From assembly GCA_905221605.1 (NCBI GenBank), contig CAJNDS010000031.1, positions 1 through 64,000 on the forward strand: a DNA stretch of 64,000 nt, read 5' to 3'. Below, piece after piece: positions 53,273 to 63,551 of this stretch (position 1 is its first letter; every line of letters starts with the position of its first letter). This DNA comes from Symbiodinium natans (lineage: Eukaryota > Sar > Dinophyceae > Suessiales > Symbiodiniaceae). A model generated the notes under the pieces. That model saw only the letters and a program-made list of their open reading frames with translations. It did not search any database and was not told the DNA's origin. A program made the translations under genes and the position numbers.

Positions 53273-55195
53273 TCACTGTTGCGGCCCAGGCTTCATCTGG
53301 ACTGCCAGGCGCTGGCGCTCCAGGCGTCGACGCTCGGCCACCCAGTACGGCTCGCTGCCAAGGGACCGGACGTACTGCGAGTAGGACCTAATGAATATAA
53401 TCTTTTATTAATGTTGTTCTTAATTAAGTATACTATTATAATCAATCTTTTTTGAGAGAACTCGGTGAGACATCCTAGGGTGCCTGAAGATGGAGCGACT
53501 TGCTTTCTAGAAGGGTGAACCCTACTAAGTATTACTAGTACCAGGGCGAAGCCCTTCACAGCCCAAGAGACGGAGCCCTCCCACGCCGATCCGCCAGGTT
53601 CGCGTCCAGAGGAGCGCCACCAGATTTCTGAAAAATACACCTGCGCTGCGCGCTCCCCGGCTGATCAGTTTGCAAGTCCGACACTTCGAAGACGGGCGGT
53701 ATGTACATATCTGTACTTTTCTCTACTCTTTTCTCTGTACTTTATACTCCATGCTCTATACTCTAGACTTTATAGTCTATACTCTATTGTCCATACTCTA
53801 TACTCTACACTCTACACTCTGCTCTGTACTCTATGCTCTATGCTCTATGCTCATACTCTATATTCTAAACACTCTCTATACTCTATACCCCACTATATTA
53901 CTATATGCGGTCGGCGAAAAATCTGACTCTGCCTCACATCGCCCAGGCCAATCTCGTGAGCCCGGTAATCCACCTCCATGAGGCCGTGCTTGTCACAGAA
54001 GCCATTGGGCAGATGGTCCTCTGAATCTTCTTTCAGGGAGGCTCGGCCGGAACAATTGCTATTGGTAGTCCGTTATGGGCCCTATTTTCATAGACCATAA
54101 GAACCCCCCAAAACCGTACCCTAATTCTTAAAGCCCATCCCTGACTTGAAGACTTACGCAAGAAAAGCACACGGAGCACATGCACAAGCCGCAGGAGGAT
54201 CCCTCTCGACATCCTTGCCTTGCCACCAATGACCAGGAAGCCTCCCGGGCGAAGCCTGACACCAAATACCACAAAAACAATCACTGACTGTTCATGCGGG
54301 AATCTCTCAATCTTGAACGGGCCAATTGAGTAAACTTACGTAGCCTCGAACATCCTAATCCAGGTTGGATATGGGACTTATCAATTCCCTAAGCTGTGGA
54401 GCAGTTGTAGGAAAGTTGTAAGGTGCAAACTCCGTAGTGTTGGTTAAGTTGAGTTAGTGGTGGCTTGGGTGTTTGGCATGGTGGCCTGGTAGTCGCTGCC
54501 TGGAGGGGGGGGTGCGGGTAGAGAGGAGACACGGATACTCAGATGTGCGCGGATGAATGTATATAAATATATATACATGTGCTAGTGGTTGTGTTCTCAA
54601 CCCTGTTCTTGCCTATGCTTGCACAAGTTTGCATGGTCCCAAACCCACCCGTTCAACTCCGCCGCCGCTTAATAAGGAGTGGTCACGAGATCTTCCCCCG
54701 CCTCTCCACCATCTGCACCAGTACTTGTGACCGCTGATCTCCTGGTAGATATAGGCAAACCTCAGTCACGCAAAGCTGAAGGTGATGTAAGTCAAATATG
54801 GCTAGACGGCTGCTCCAGTTCTAGTGCAACTACAATATTTAACATCACCCAAAAGCTGACTAAGTGGATCTCCGGAAACAGGAGGACCACTTCAGATCTA
54901 GCAAAATCCACACAACTTCCTGCAAGTGGGCAGCGGCGTATCTTGACAGGATCACATCGAACGGACCCTCAGGCATTTCTGCGGTTACGTCCTCTGACAG
55001 TTGGAGACAATTGCCCCTGCATGCCCCTGTCAGACTTCCCCGTCTATGTCCATTCATGTGGGCATCTTGCAAATTCGAGCGTGGCGCCGTAGACTGTAGA
55101 ACCACGCAGTCTGCACTCAACAGACAATCGTCCAAGCAAGAGCTGGTTGGCATGTGGAATGTTGCGGCATGTCCTGACACAGGAACTCCACGTCC
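53273..55195 (-). CDS. CheR-like SAM-dependent methyltransferase, partial
   Basis: Exons read by eye: 55174-55195 (DVEFLCQ), 54938-54991 (DVTAEMPEGPFDVILSRY), 54702-54741 (DQRSQVLVQMVE), 54227-54255 (LRPGGFLVI), ~53910-54020 (EDHLPNGFCDKHGLMEVDY...GDVRQSQIFRR) and a last exon 53273-53387 (YVRSLGSEPYWVAERRRLER..., TGA). FLCQD...P.GPFDVILSRY and RLRPGGFLVI match motifs of class I methyltransferases of the CheR type, where the Asp/Asn-Arg region contacts substrate and LRPGG follows. Introns use GA, GC and GT donors. The upstream part with the glycine-rich SAM-binding motif is missing, and at least one small exon between 54741 and 54938 and one near 53.6 kb are unresolved. Substrate unknown; in bacteria CheR methylates glutamates, but that role is not implied here. 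Confidence 0.5.
53725..53905. repeat. TACTCTA-type minisatellite
   Basis: About 18 imperfect repeats of a 7-10 bp unit (TATACTCTA, TGCTCTA, CACTCTA) lie inside an intron of the methyltransferase gene. Confidence 0.85.
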
Positions 55196-55255
55196 CTGCG
55201 TACTCCTCTGAGTCACAGCAGTTTTCATTGGCATATATGATATATAATGATACAG

Positions 55256-55490
55256 GAACAGGACAAAGATGCGTTTCTGGCATGACCGCACACCGCTGCA
55301 AGCAGTAAGTCTCTGCCACACCTGCCCCTCTGAGGCATGAAAACCATGAACTCTCACACAGTCTGACGAGTCTGAGTTTCCGGCCATTGTCTTTGACTCT
55401 GTACAAGGCCTCGGTGCCAGCCTCACGAAATACATCTCAGATGCTCTCATTGACATTCACAAACTTCTGAACTTCACCGCGCTCGATTGA
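55256..55490 (+). CDS. Last two exons of a plus-strand gene, unidentified
   Basis: Exon 55256-55304 follows GATACAG, encodes NRTKMRFWHDRTPLQA and ends at a GTAAGT donor. It joins in phase to exon 55362-55490 after CACACAG, encoding SDESEFPAIVFDSVQGLGAS, then LTKYISDALIDIHKLL and a TGA. Splice signals are strong and composition is coding-like. This is the only plus-strand gene I can support in the window. It sits just upstream of, or nested in, the minus-strand methyltransferase gene. Family not recognised. Confidence 0.4.
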
Positions 55491-55617
55491 AAATTAGGAG
55501 TTGACTTCCGTAATTTGCATTTTGCTTTGAGTTGTGCTTGGCGCACTAGAGTGACAGCACGGGTGCTGCGTAGCGTATGGACACACCGCCTGCCACTGGT
55601 AACATATCACGGAATCA

Positions 55618-55855
55618 TGGACCCTAAACCCTAAACCTCAGAAACGAAACCCCAAACCCCAAACCCTAAACCCCAAACCCAAAAAAAACCCTAAACCACG
55701 TGACAGCGAGCCGATCGGCTCCTTGCCTGGCTGGCGAAGGTACGGGCGGCTTGGAGCCGCGCCGCAGCGCGAGGGCGAAGCCCTGAAGCCGGTTTAGGGT
55801 TTAGGGTTTAGGGTTGAGGGTTGAGGGTTGAGGGTTGAGGGTTTAGGGTCTCTGC
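55618..55855. repeat. Interstitial telomere-like tracts in opposed orientation
   Basis: CCCTAAA-type repeats at 55621-55696 face TTTAGGG/TTGAGGG repeats at 55793-55851 across about 100 bp that include GGCTCCTTGCC. The two tracts could pair as a large imperfect stem. Confidence 0.85.
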
Positions 55856-55869
55856 GTATCCTAGAGTGA

Positions 55870-56300
55870 AATTTCGCTGAATGTAGTTACGTTATTATAT
55901 TCGCTTCATTATATTTGTATTGGCTATACTAGAGCTACATTGGCTATATGATAGTGATGGCTATATGGCCGTTGAAGTTATATTGCAGCTGTATTCTAGT
56001 TTCGGTATAGTTCTACTACAGTTATGTTGCAGTTCTGGTATAGTTGCACTAAAGGCATACTATAGTTATATTCTAGCCATGATACTACAGATATTGAGGG
56101 TTAAGCTAGATGTATAGTATATACATATGTTATACTTACATTAGCAGTACTATAGTTTCATTCTAGTGATAGTATAGTTATATGATGTTGTAGTCGAGCT
56201 ATATTGCAGTTCTATAGCGAAGTAGTTAAAGTTGCGTTCTAGTCATGTTCTAGTTCTATTTGAGCTATAGTAGCTTAGTAGTACAGTATATTATCAACAT
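55870..56300. repeat. Degenerate TATATTCTAGT-type repeat
   Basis: A diffuse repeat of TATAGTT, TATATTGCAG, TATTCTAG and CTATAG motifs, roughly 15-20 bp apart, covers this stretch. No gene is visible. Confidence 0.6.
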
Positions 56301-56455
56301 ACTCTTGTGACACTATAACATGGCTAAAAACGCGCTCTAGATCCTTGCCGAGTCATCACTTATTCGTGGTGCTCAGAACGGTAGAAGTACCAATACGCGT
56401 GCGTAGCCTACTGCACTAAACGCCGTATTTTAGAGGGTGGCCACTTCCGATTCCC

Positions 56456-56935
56456 TCATTGACGCTGGTCAGTTGGTGTGGTGGTTTGAGCAACATTCAG
56501 CACCAGTGTGTGGCCTCGAGGCCAGGAATTGGCGGGAGAATCCTGCATTGTCAAGATGTGACTAAGAAAAGCTACTAAGAAGGTCCCCTGCAAATTCTGA
56601 ATGTCAGCCATGAGACGACTGAGCTGCATGTTAGTTTTCCAGCATCCCATGCGAACCAAACAACGCAACGCAATGATTTCGGACAAGCATCGAAGAACTG
56701 CTCCTGAGATGTTGAGCAACTATTCAACCCTCATGGTGCTGCGGACGTGAAGTTGCATTCCACCATCGCAGTCCCTGCGCAGCTTATCATCCGAATGCCC
56801 CAAATCAAGCAAGGTTGGTGGGCTCGGACTTTTCTTGCCAGCCCTGTTCATACCAAGACTCGCACCACTCCGGAGGCAAATCCTGGCGGGAAAGGATCCC
56901 CAACAGGAAGTCACTGAGACATGCGGCGAGTGCAC
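56456..56935 (-). CDS. Possible exons of an unidentified gene
   Basis: Two minus-strand open stretches abut: 56720-56935 (KKSPSPPTLLDLGHSDDKLR..., stop) and 56456-56715 (NISGAVLRCLSEIIALRCLV, then MQLSRLMADIQNLQGTFLVA..., TGA). The second is 87 codons long and coding-like, with a hydrophobic middle. A CTCAG at its start could be an acceptor. The family is unknown and the joint is unresolved. Confidence 0.3.
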
Positions 56936-56952
56936 AACCAGGCCTTCAGTGA

Positions 56953-57030
56953 CTACTCTAAACCCTAAACCCTCAGCCCTAAACCCTAAACCCTAAGACC
57001 CTAAAACCCTAAATCCCTAAAACCCAGGCC
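56953..57030. repeat. Interstitial CCCTAAA repeats
   Basis: Imperfect CCCTAAACCCT repeats with variants (CCCTCAG, CCCTAAGA). Another short tract of the same kind is at 57733-57791. Confidence 0.85.
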
Positions 57031-57457
57031 TTCAGTGAGTACCAGGGATACTCCCCTTTCCGGGCAGTCAAGATCTTCTGCTCGGAGAGGTCGGTGCCCA
57101 ACAGCTGCAGTCCTCACCCGGTTTTGGTGCGAAGCACCCGTACTCTTATTCCCCTATACAAACCCTGAATATATGTGTATATATGTGCAGATATATATAT
57201 ATATATGTACATATGCATATGTATATATATATATATACATTCCCTATATACCTAAGTAGCCCGCAAATGACCCCTAAGGTCCCGTATCAGGGTCCCTTTC
57301 AGGGAGCTACAGTGCACAAGCACCCAAGCGCCAATCCTGTCTCGGGAAAGATCGCTGCAAGGATCCGATGCCAAATCATGCCTGGTGGTTGCGACTTTTG
57401 AGACTGTCTCACAGGTGTGTTAACGTTAAAAAAAAAACCTTTAGGGTTCTCTAAACG

Positions 57458-57694
57458 TTAAAAAACCCTAAGCACGTTTCTGGGGAACATTTGAGAGTAT
57501 CTCCATCCCTGGAACCCACGTGGATTGAAGATGAGACTAAAGAAAATTTTGTTCTTTTCAAGCATGGTTTGTACTGAGTGGGCGCAAACTGATGCAGCCA
57601 GGACGCTGAGATAATAGATCTCCTTGGCAAACAGGAACCACGATCGTCTGGTTTCAGAAGGCCGGGGACTCTGGAAAGTCAGGATCGCCAACAA
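57458..57694 (-). CDS. Possible exon, unidentified
   Basis: A 78-codon open stretch encodes SETRRSWFLFAKEIYYLSVL, then AASVCAHSVQTMLEKNKIFF and a C-terminal NPRGFQGW. It is coding-like with a hydrophobic stretch. It lies among telomere-like tracts. A further candidate exon on the same strand (VKAWIAVADVALWASAQCAA, ending at a GTGAAG donor near 58060) may belong to the same gene. No family recognised. Confidence 0.28.
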   Translation of the reverse strand: MLAILTFQSPRPSETRRSWFLFAKEIYYLSVLAASVCAHSVQTMLEKNKIFFSLIFNPRGFQGWRYSQMFPRNVLRVF

Positions 57695-58146
57695 AAGCAG
57701 ACTGATGATCTGATTCGATGGGTACTGCCTTCCCTAAACCCTAAACCCTAAGCCCTAAGCCCTAAGCCCTAAACCCTAAACCCTAAACCCCTTTACACGC
57801 ACATACCATGCGTTGAGACTGCGAGCTTGCAAGTCCAAGGAGCCTCTCCTGAAGAGCACCCGCAGCTCCAGCAGGAGATTGTAGAGCTGGCTCCTCTGCC
57901 CAACATCTATAGCACGACTCTAACAGAACTATATAGCATAACAACTACTGCGCAATATGACTATCATATACCTAAGCCCAGTACCTGCCGAAAAACATGC
58001 TCTTTCAATGATTTCCGCACTGCTGTGTGCCCCCTCCCCCCCACCCCCCGCTTCCTTCACCTCGCAGCCCCGCTGCACATTGCGCAGAGGCCCAGAGCGC
58101 CACATCGGCCACCGCAATCCAGGCCTTGACTCGAGGAGATGATGTC

Positions 58147-58236
58147 GGGATGCTCCCCCTTCTACTGACAGTCTCCTGAAGAAGTATTCTAGTACCCCCT
58201 TCTAAGGACTGTTTTTTTATAAGGGGGGAGCATCCC
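58147..58236. repeat. Inverted repeat GGGATGCTCCCCCTT
   Basis: GGGATGCTCCCCCTT at 58147-58161 is inverted at 58221-58236 (AAGGGGGGAGCATCCC, one extra base), with a 59-base loop containing ACCCCCTTCTAAGGA. Confidence 0.7.
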
Positions 58237-58369
58237 AAAGATGATGCCACGTGGCTCGCACGAGGATGCTGCTGCTAGCATACTACTTTGGTGTCGAAAC
58301 ATCAATGCACACGCCAACTTGAACCCCCAGCCCTCGCCCTGGCCCGAGGCCGCTCCCCGTAGGCAACAC

Positions 58370-58530
<161 letters not shown>

Positions 58531-59216
58531 GTCTACTATTTGCTTAAACACCCCCGTCCAAAACAAATAGTCCCTATGTTGTAAGGAAGGATAGCTTGCA
58601 TTTGTTGAGAGGTTCTAGTGTAAGCAGCAGACATATTTCCGCAGCGGCAACGACAAGTCTTGAAGGGTATCTATCTCCAAATGAGAGCCGAGCAGCGGAT
58701 GCATCCCGATTAAACCGGGAGAATCGCTGGAAGGACCTCGAAGAAGTCTGAGAGGAGCTTAAAGGGGCAGGGGCCCACCAGCTCTTGAAAACTCGAAATG
58801 AAAATGCAAGACAATAGAACGTGCTGGAACGCTCCAAGTTCATCATGCAGACATCTTTTGCACTCGGAGTCACAGGTTACCAGCTTTGGTGGGCGTGGGC
58901 GGCGAAGCAATCTCTCCAACACATGCTTCCATAATCACGGCATTGGAAAAGGAAACGTATGTGTCACAGCCGTTTCTGTCGTGCAAGGACATGGCTGTGC
59001 AAAGAAGAAGATGAAGTACTGTGCCTTCGGTTTCGCATTTTCAGCTTGCATACCCACCCTGGCACGCACATGTCCATATCTACCTTTTGAGGAGCCAAAG
59101 CAGCCAGCAGAATTGCGAAATGCTCTACGTACAGCGCCCGCGCTAAACTGACCCCCCGTCGTCAGGAAGAACTCTTCGAGAACGCAGAGCAACCCCAAAA
59201 CCCCAGACTCGGAATT

Positions 59217-60817
59217 CTAAACCTCAGGGCCGAGGCCCTCAACTTCGACGGGCCTGCCTGTACTAACAAAGTGCTGCAGCTTTAAGGAATCAACGAACTC
59301 CAAATAAAAGCCAACATGTGCCCTGTCTCGCTTTTGCTTGTCGACCTTCTCTTTTGTCGCAGGCGCTGCGGGCGCAACCTTTTTTTGGAGCCGCGTTCGC
59401 AGGGTCCAAGCCAAGGGAGGCTGCGCAGCCTCCACGTCAAACCCCAACAGCGCCTCAGCCCGACCCAGCGTGGAGGGCTTCCGGGGAAATCCGGAAGCCA
59501 GCGTTCGCAACGGACTTGCGCAGCTCATCCTGAGGTTCGCAGCCAGCAACCAGCAACAAACTTTGACAAGATGCCTTCCAATTTTTTTGATAAGTCTTGT
59601 CCCAGCCGCGCGCGGCAGTGGCTTGCGCATATCAAAGGCGTCCTGCATGAACAGCGCTTGCGCAAAATGCACAGACAGCTCAGTGATGGAACTCGAGATG
59701 ACCCCAAGGCTACGGAGTCCCGGAGTCCTCATCGCCGGAATAGTATCCCGTGACCGTTCGATAAACAACGTATCCCAATCCTTCCTGCAGGTCCAGGACA
59801 CGTGGGGTGTTGCATCCCGAGTCTGAACATTCGGGACTATGACTATGGCCAGTACATGCATGAAGAGATCCGGAAGCTCTGCTATGGCTTGGGGCCTACA
59901 CTGCCTACACGCCGTCAACCAATCAGTGTCATCCGAGGATCATAGAATTTGATCGCTGCGGTGTTTGTAGGCCGCACGAAGAGGTCAACAAAATAACAGT
60001 CGTGCACCTTTTCGCTCACCTGGCATTGCGCGAGTTTTTTCAGGGGAATAGCCCGGCTTGGGCCTTCGAAGTTGCGCAGCAGTTGTGCCTTTTTTTCTGG
60101 GCCATGGGCTCAGCAAGCCAACATGGGACTTCAAGATCAAGAGCAGCACAGGGCCTCTTCCAGGTACTCCATTAGGCGGTTGGCCACCTCAGACTCCCAA
60201 CGCTTGTGATAAGACTTCCATGGCACATCTTGCCAATGAGTCAGCTGACCACGTCTGCCTTCAAATGCCATGTTCAAGCCCAGCATCACCAGTTCGGCGG
60301 AACTCTGGTGCGACAGAGATGGCCGATACGTGGCCATGCCACCTCGCCGCACCGTCATCTACTGGCCAGGAGAGCCCAAAAGCCTATACGTCTACAACAC
60401 CCTTGTCAAACCCTTATAGACCCTTTCAAAAAAAAGAGAAATCCAGGAGACCACCAAGCAGCTCTGGGCCAACACCCTCAACCTTTCCGATGATGTACCC
60501 AGCGATTTGGCCATCGGCTTCTGCAACAGCGCAGCATTCCGGCCAGCGCGTCAGGTAGTTGAAGTAGAAGTTCATGTTGAAAGTCTCCGTCCAAGTATCC
60601 AGATTCACTGCCTCACGTTTGACTCCAAGCTTGTGTAGCACGTTCGCTATCATGCCCTGGTACCTCTACTATTGATATCTGGTGTGCCTATGCCTGCCTA
60701 GGGTTAGATGTTGGATGTGTAGGAAGGCCGCACCGGCCCCCACATGCCCGAAGGTAATAGCTCAGCAACGTTGAAATGAAGCAGGTCTTCAACCATCATG
60801 GGGCGAAGACTGGTCAT
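59217..60817 (-). CDS. NAA20: N-alpha-acetyltransferase 20, NatB catalytic subunit
   Basis: Seven exons join in phase: 60770-60817, 60476-60611, 60288-60358, 60155-60187, 60019-59942, 59784-59728 and 59642-59217. Motifs in order are MTSLRPMMVEDLLHFN, NLDTWTETFNMNFYFNYL, WHGHVSAISVAPEFRRTG (GNAT acetyl-CoA loop region), VANRLMEYLEE, YFVDLFVRPTNTAAIKFY, GLGYVVYRTVTGYYSGDE and DAFDMRKPLPR, which match NAA20 end to end. NatB acetylates nascent chains starting Met-Asp/Glu/Asn/Gln at the ribosome together with NAA25. Introns 1-6 have donors GT, GT, GA, GC, GA and GA, all with AG acceptors. The model gives 282 residues against about 178 usually: the last exon stays open ~130 codons past the family's end, so there is either a basic C-terminal extension or an unrecognised splice. 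Confidence 0.88.
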
Positions 60818-60829
60818 GGCTCCAGCTGT

Positions 60830-62430
60830 TCTTGATGCTTTGAGCTGCTAGGCATGCTGTGTTACTTGAAGTGATGCATCTGCAATCTGCAAACGAGACC
60901 AGAGGGGCCTATCAACAAACCATAGAGACCCCAAAGGATGGGAGTCTGCGGTCTGGGTGCAGGGCGGTGGTGGTAGGGGTCTATCAGTTCTTGGGGGATA
61001 GACATGGATAGACCCTGGTTTGTCTACCATAGATGGTACTTGTTCTTATCTAGACCTTACTCATGGCTTGTGGACTGGCAGAATACAAGATCCGGACGCG
61101 AAATGACGCGAAGAATACAATGTCGCGCCCAAGTGCTGCTCCGAAGGAAGATAGAGGAAGACAGCCACACCGACCAGGCTTGCGCACGATGCTGCACGCC
61201 GTTTTGAACCTGCGCCTCACCTTAAGCAGCGCTCGATGACTCATAGGAATCCGGGGAGCTGTCTCCCGCTGTCCCATTGAGGGAGTCTAGAGTTTAGAGC
61301 GAAGCATACCTTTGGCTTCTGCATCTTGTGCATCCTCTATGCCTTGTCATCATCACGCCCTATCGCAGGGGTGTGCGTGGACCTACGTCGCCGCATCTGC
61401 CAGCAGATGCACTTACACACAGCATTGCACACCTGCATCTCCACCAAGAGCTGCAATGCTGGCCCACCGCTCCAAGTGGTTCTGCCGGTTTTGCCTAGGC
61501 AAAGGAGACACAATCCAATCGTACCTTGCATCAAACTCGTGTGTGTGTGTGTGGAGCCTATTTTCCTTTTCCCATCTTTGATTTTCACTGACCTGTGCGG
61601 TGGCTTCACATGGCGAAGCTCTGTAGAAACTGCTTTTCTGTGACTGCCGCATGACATGCAAACCTTGCAGCCCGAGGGTAGGACAGCTGCTGCGCCGCAG
61701 TTGCTTATCGTCCTTGCCAAAGCTGGCGCTGTCCACACGAGTAGGACATGCTCGAGTTTCCCCTGGCTGATTGAGGACTTGCACCCGCAACGACAGAATA
61801 TGGAAGCACTGTCTATCAGGAGGCATTGTCGATTGTCGATTAGCAGTGCTTCCTTCCGAAGGTCAGGACATGTCAGGACAACTTGACCCTACACTTTCCG
61901 ACGGCGAAGATGAGGCGTCAAGCCCACACCAGCTCTCTGACAGGTGTCGGGATCTTTGGATTTAGGAATTTGGGAGCTTACTAGTTCTGGCATTCGTCAC
62001 CATTTACAGCCGGGCTTGGATGCGCTTGACAACCGGGGGGGGCACGCGCTTGCGGCAAATTTGAGGCCAGCATTTAAAAATTGTTATACGCTCAGATTGC
62101 CGGCCTGCGGCCAGCAACTTTCTCGTGATCGCCGGCGGCGCGGTTGCGCATTCTCGCGGCAGCCTGGATACGAGTTGAGGTAAGCACAAGAGCGCTGCCA
62201 TGCCGAGTATACCGTCTGGCTCTGACACGGTGAAAACGACAAGCCTGCAAGCACATTGTTGAAAACCGTCGCCGTACACCATTGTTCGCAAGCCGGTGAC
62301 TTCTACACGCTGCGCGCTTTCAACTTTCTGCGAAGATCTGCACAAACAGCCAAACAGCCGCACACATTGACCCTGAGCATCACCTGTGCTTGGGAGCTTA
62401 GGAGGTTGGGCAGCCTGCACATCTTGGAGG
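60830..62430. other. Unassigned region
   Basis: No gene can be built here. Open frames on both strands (for example a Cys-containing one at 61337-61738 and one at 62004-62420, both minus) lack clear motifs and overlap others of equal length. This region may hold the NAA20 5' region and exons of another gene. Confidence 0.35.
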
Positions 62431-62437
62431 TTTCAGG

Positions 62438-62974
62438 TCACTCTGTGCCATAGTCTCCGGCCTCATCCGTTTTCTCTCCGACGATCATCCTCTCAGAAAT
62501 AACTCTACAGCAGCATAGCCTGCAGAAGAGCATTGACTGAGAGGAAGCGTTACTCAGTCCTGGACAACGGTGGCACGCCATGTAGTTCCTCTTCCCAGAC
62601 GCAGCACACGGCCCTTGAAGCACTTGAAGCACCTCATCTCTGATTAGGTCTTCTTTACACGAAGATGCAAGCCAAGCCAAAGGCAGCATGCAGCAAATTG
62701 TAGCTAACCCCTCAATTTCATGGCTCGATATCTCGTCTTCAGCATGTGTGCACGGCGTTACATGCAAAGGATTGTCAAACCAGTTTTCGTGTGAAAGCCC
62801 TCTGCAGCTGGAAACATGTGAACGCAAGCAAACGAGCTCCTGCGTCTGAACACACAAGGTGCCGACATTGCACATCTGCTTTCGTCCTTCAATCTTCACC
62901 GTCACAACATTCAAAACCATTGAAGTGGCACCGAGGAGCCGCCGCGGAGATGTCCGGCACCGCTGGGCAATCAT
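62438..62974 (-). CDS. Hypothetical Cys-rich open frame
   Basis: From ATG 62974 the minus strand is open for 178 codons. The C-terminal part reads CKEDLIRDEVLQVLQGPCAA, ACHRCPGLSNASSQ, MLFCRLCCC and ends in a charged tail. Cys pairs (CHRC, CRLCC) hint at zinc binding, but the spacing fits no family I know. A plus-strand frame overlaps part of it, so this may be an exon plus intron rather than one continuous gene. Confidence 0.3.
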   Translation of the reverse strand: MIAQRCRTSPRRLLGATSMVLNVVTVKIEGRKQMCNVGTLCVQTQELVCLRSHVSSCRGLSHENWFDNPLHVTPCTHAEDEISSHEIEGLATICCMLPLAWLASSCKEDLIRDEVLQVLQGPCAASGKRNYMACHRCPGLSNASSQSMLFCRLCCCRVISERMIVGEKTDEAGDYGTE

Positions 62975-63290
62975 CTGTGCCAAGAAAAACTTCTCGGGTC
63001 AGGAGTCCTTGCAAAGTCATAGCATCCAGGAATTCCACGATCCCTGCTCACCGCTCACCGAGCACCGTGCACAGTAGCAGGTGTATACGCCATGCCATTT
63101 CAGAATTTCATAAGTGCTGTGGCCTCCATGTTGGCGTCTGCTGCATCGATCCGCTGCTCAGGTCCTCGGCACTTGCATTTGCTGGGAACCTTAAGACCGG
63201 CTGTTGCAACTTAGGTCGCTTGGGAAGAGCAGACTGCGATCAGGCGGGGCCACCCGACGCCGAGGGTTGTTCTTAGGGCTGAAGAACTTT

Positions 63291-63551
63291 TTACACAAGG
63301 CGAGAGAAAATAAAAGGGAAGCCATGGGAAACCTCAGGCCCCAATGAACAGGCGATGCTGAGCATAGAAGATGTGTTTTCCACGGGAAGGGTGCCAGGTT
63401 GCTGATATTTGCTGATGGCGTTTGCTCGCTGCTCGTGGCTCCCCGGGACATGCGCAATGAAGCGATGCTTATGATGGTGTAGCACGGAATCCGCATTCTT
63501 CTGGACTTGGTTGCTGACCGAGTCCAGCTGTCTGTCTGTCCTGCGAAACAC
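63291..63551 (-). CDS. Possible exon, unidentified
   Basis: The minus strand encodes DRQLDSVSNQVQKNADSVLH, then HHKHRFIAHVPGSHEQRANA and continues to a stop at 63291. Composition is coding-like but there is no ATG at its start, so it would be an internal or last exon. On the other strand, 63625-63790 (KAVKLIAGSSTAAGVCLIED...) is also plausible after a CTTGCAG acceptor. I cannot decide between strands at the window edge. Confidence 0.25.
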   Translation of the reverse strand: MFRRTDRQLDSVSNQVQKNADSVLHHHKHRFIAHVPGSHEQRANAISKYQQPGTLPVENTSSMLSIACSLGPEVSHGFPFIFSRLV

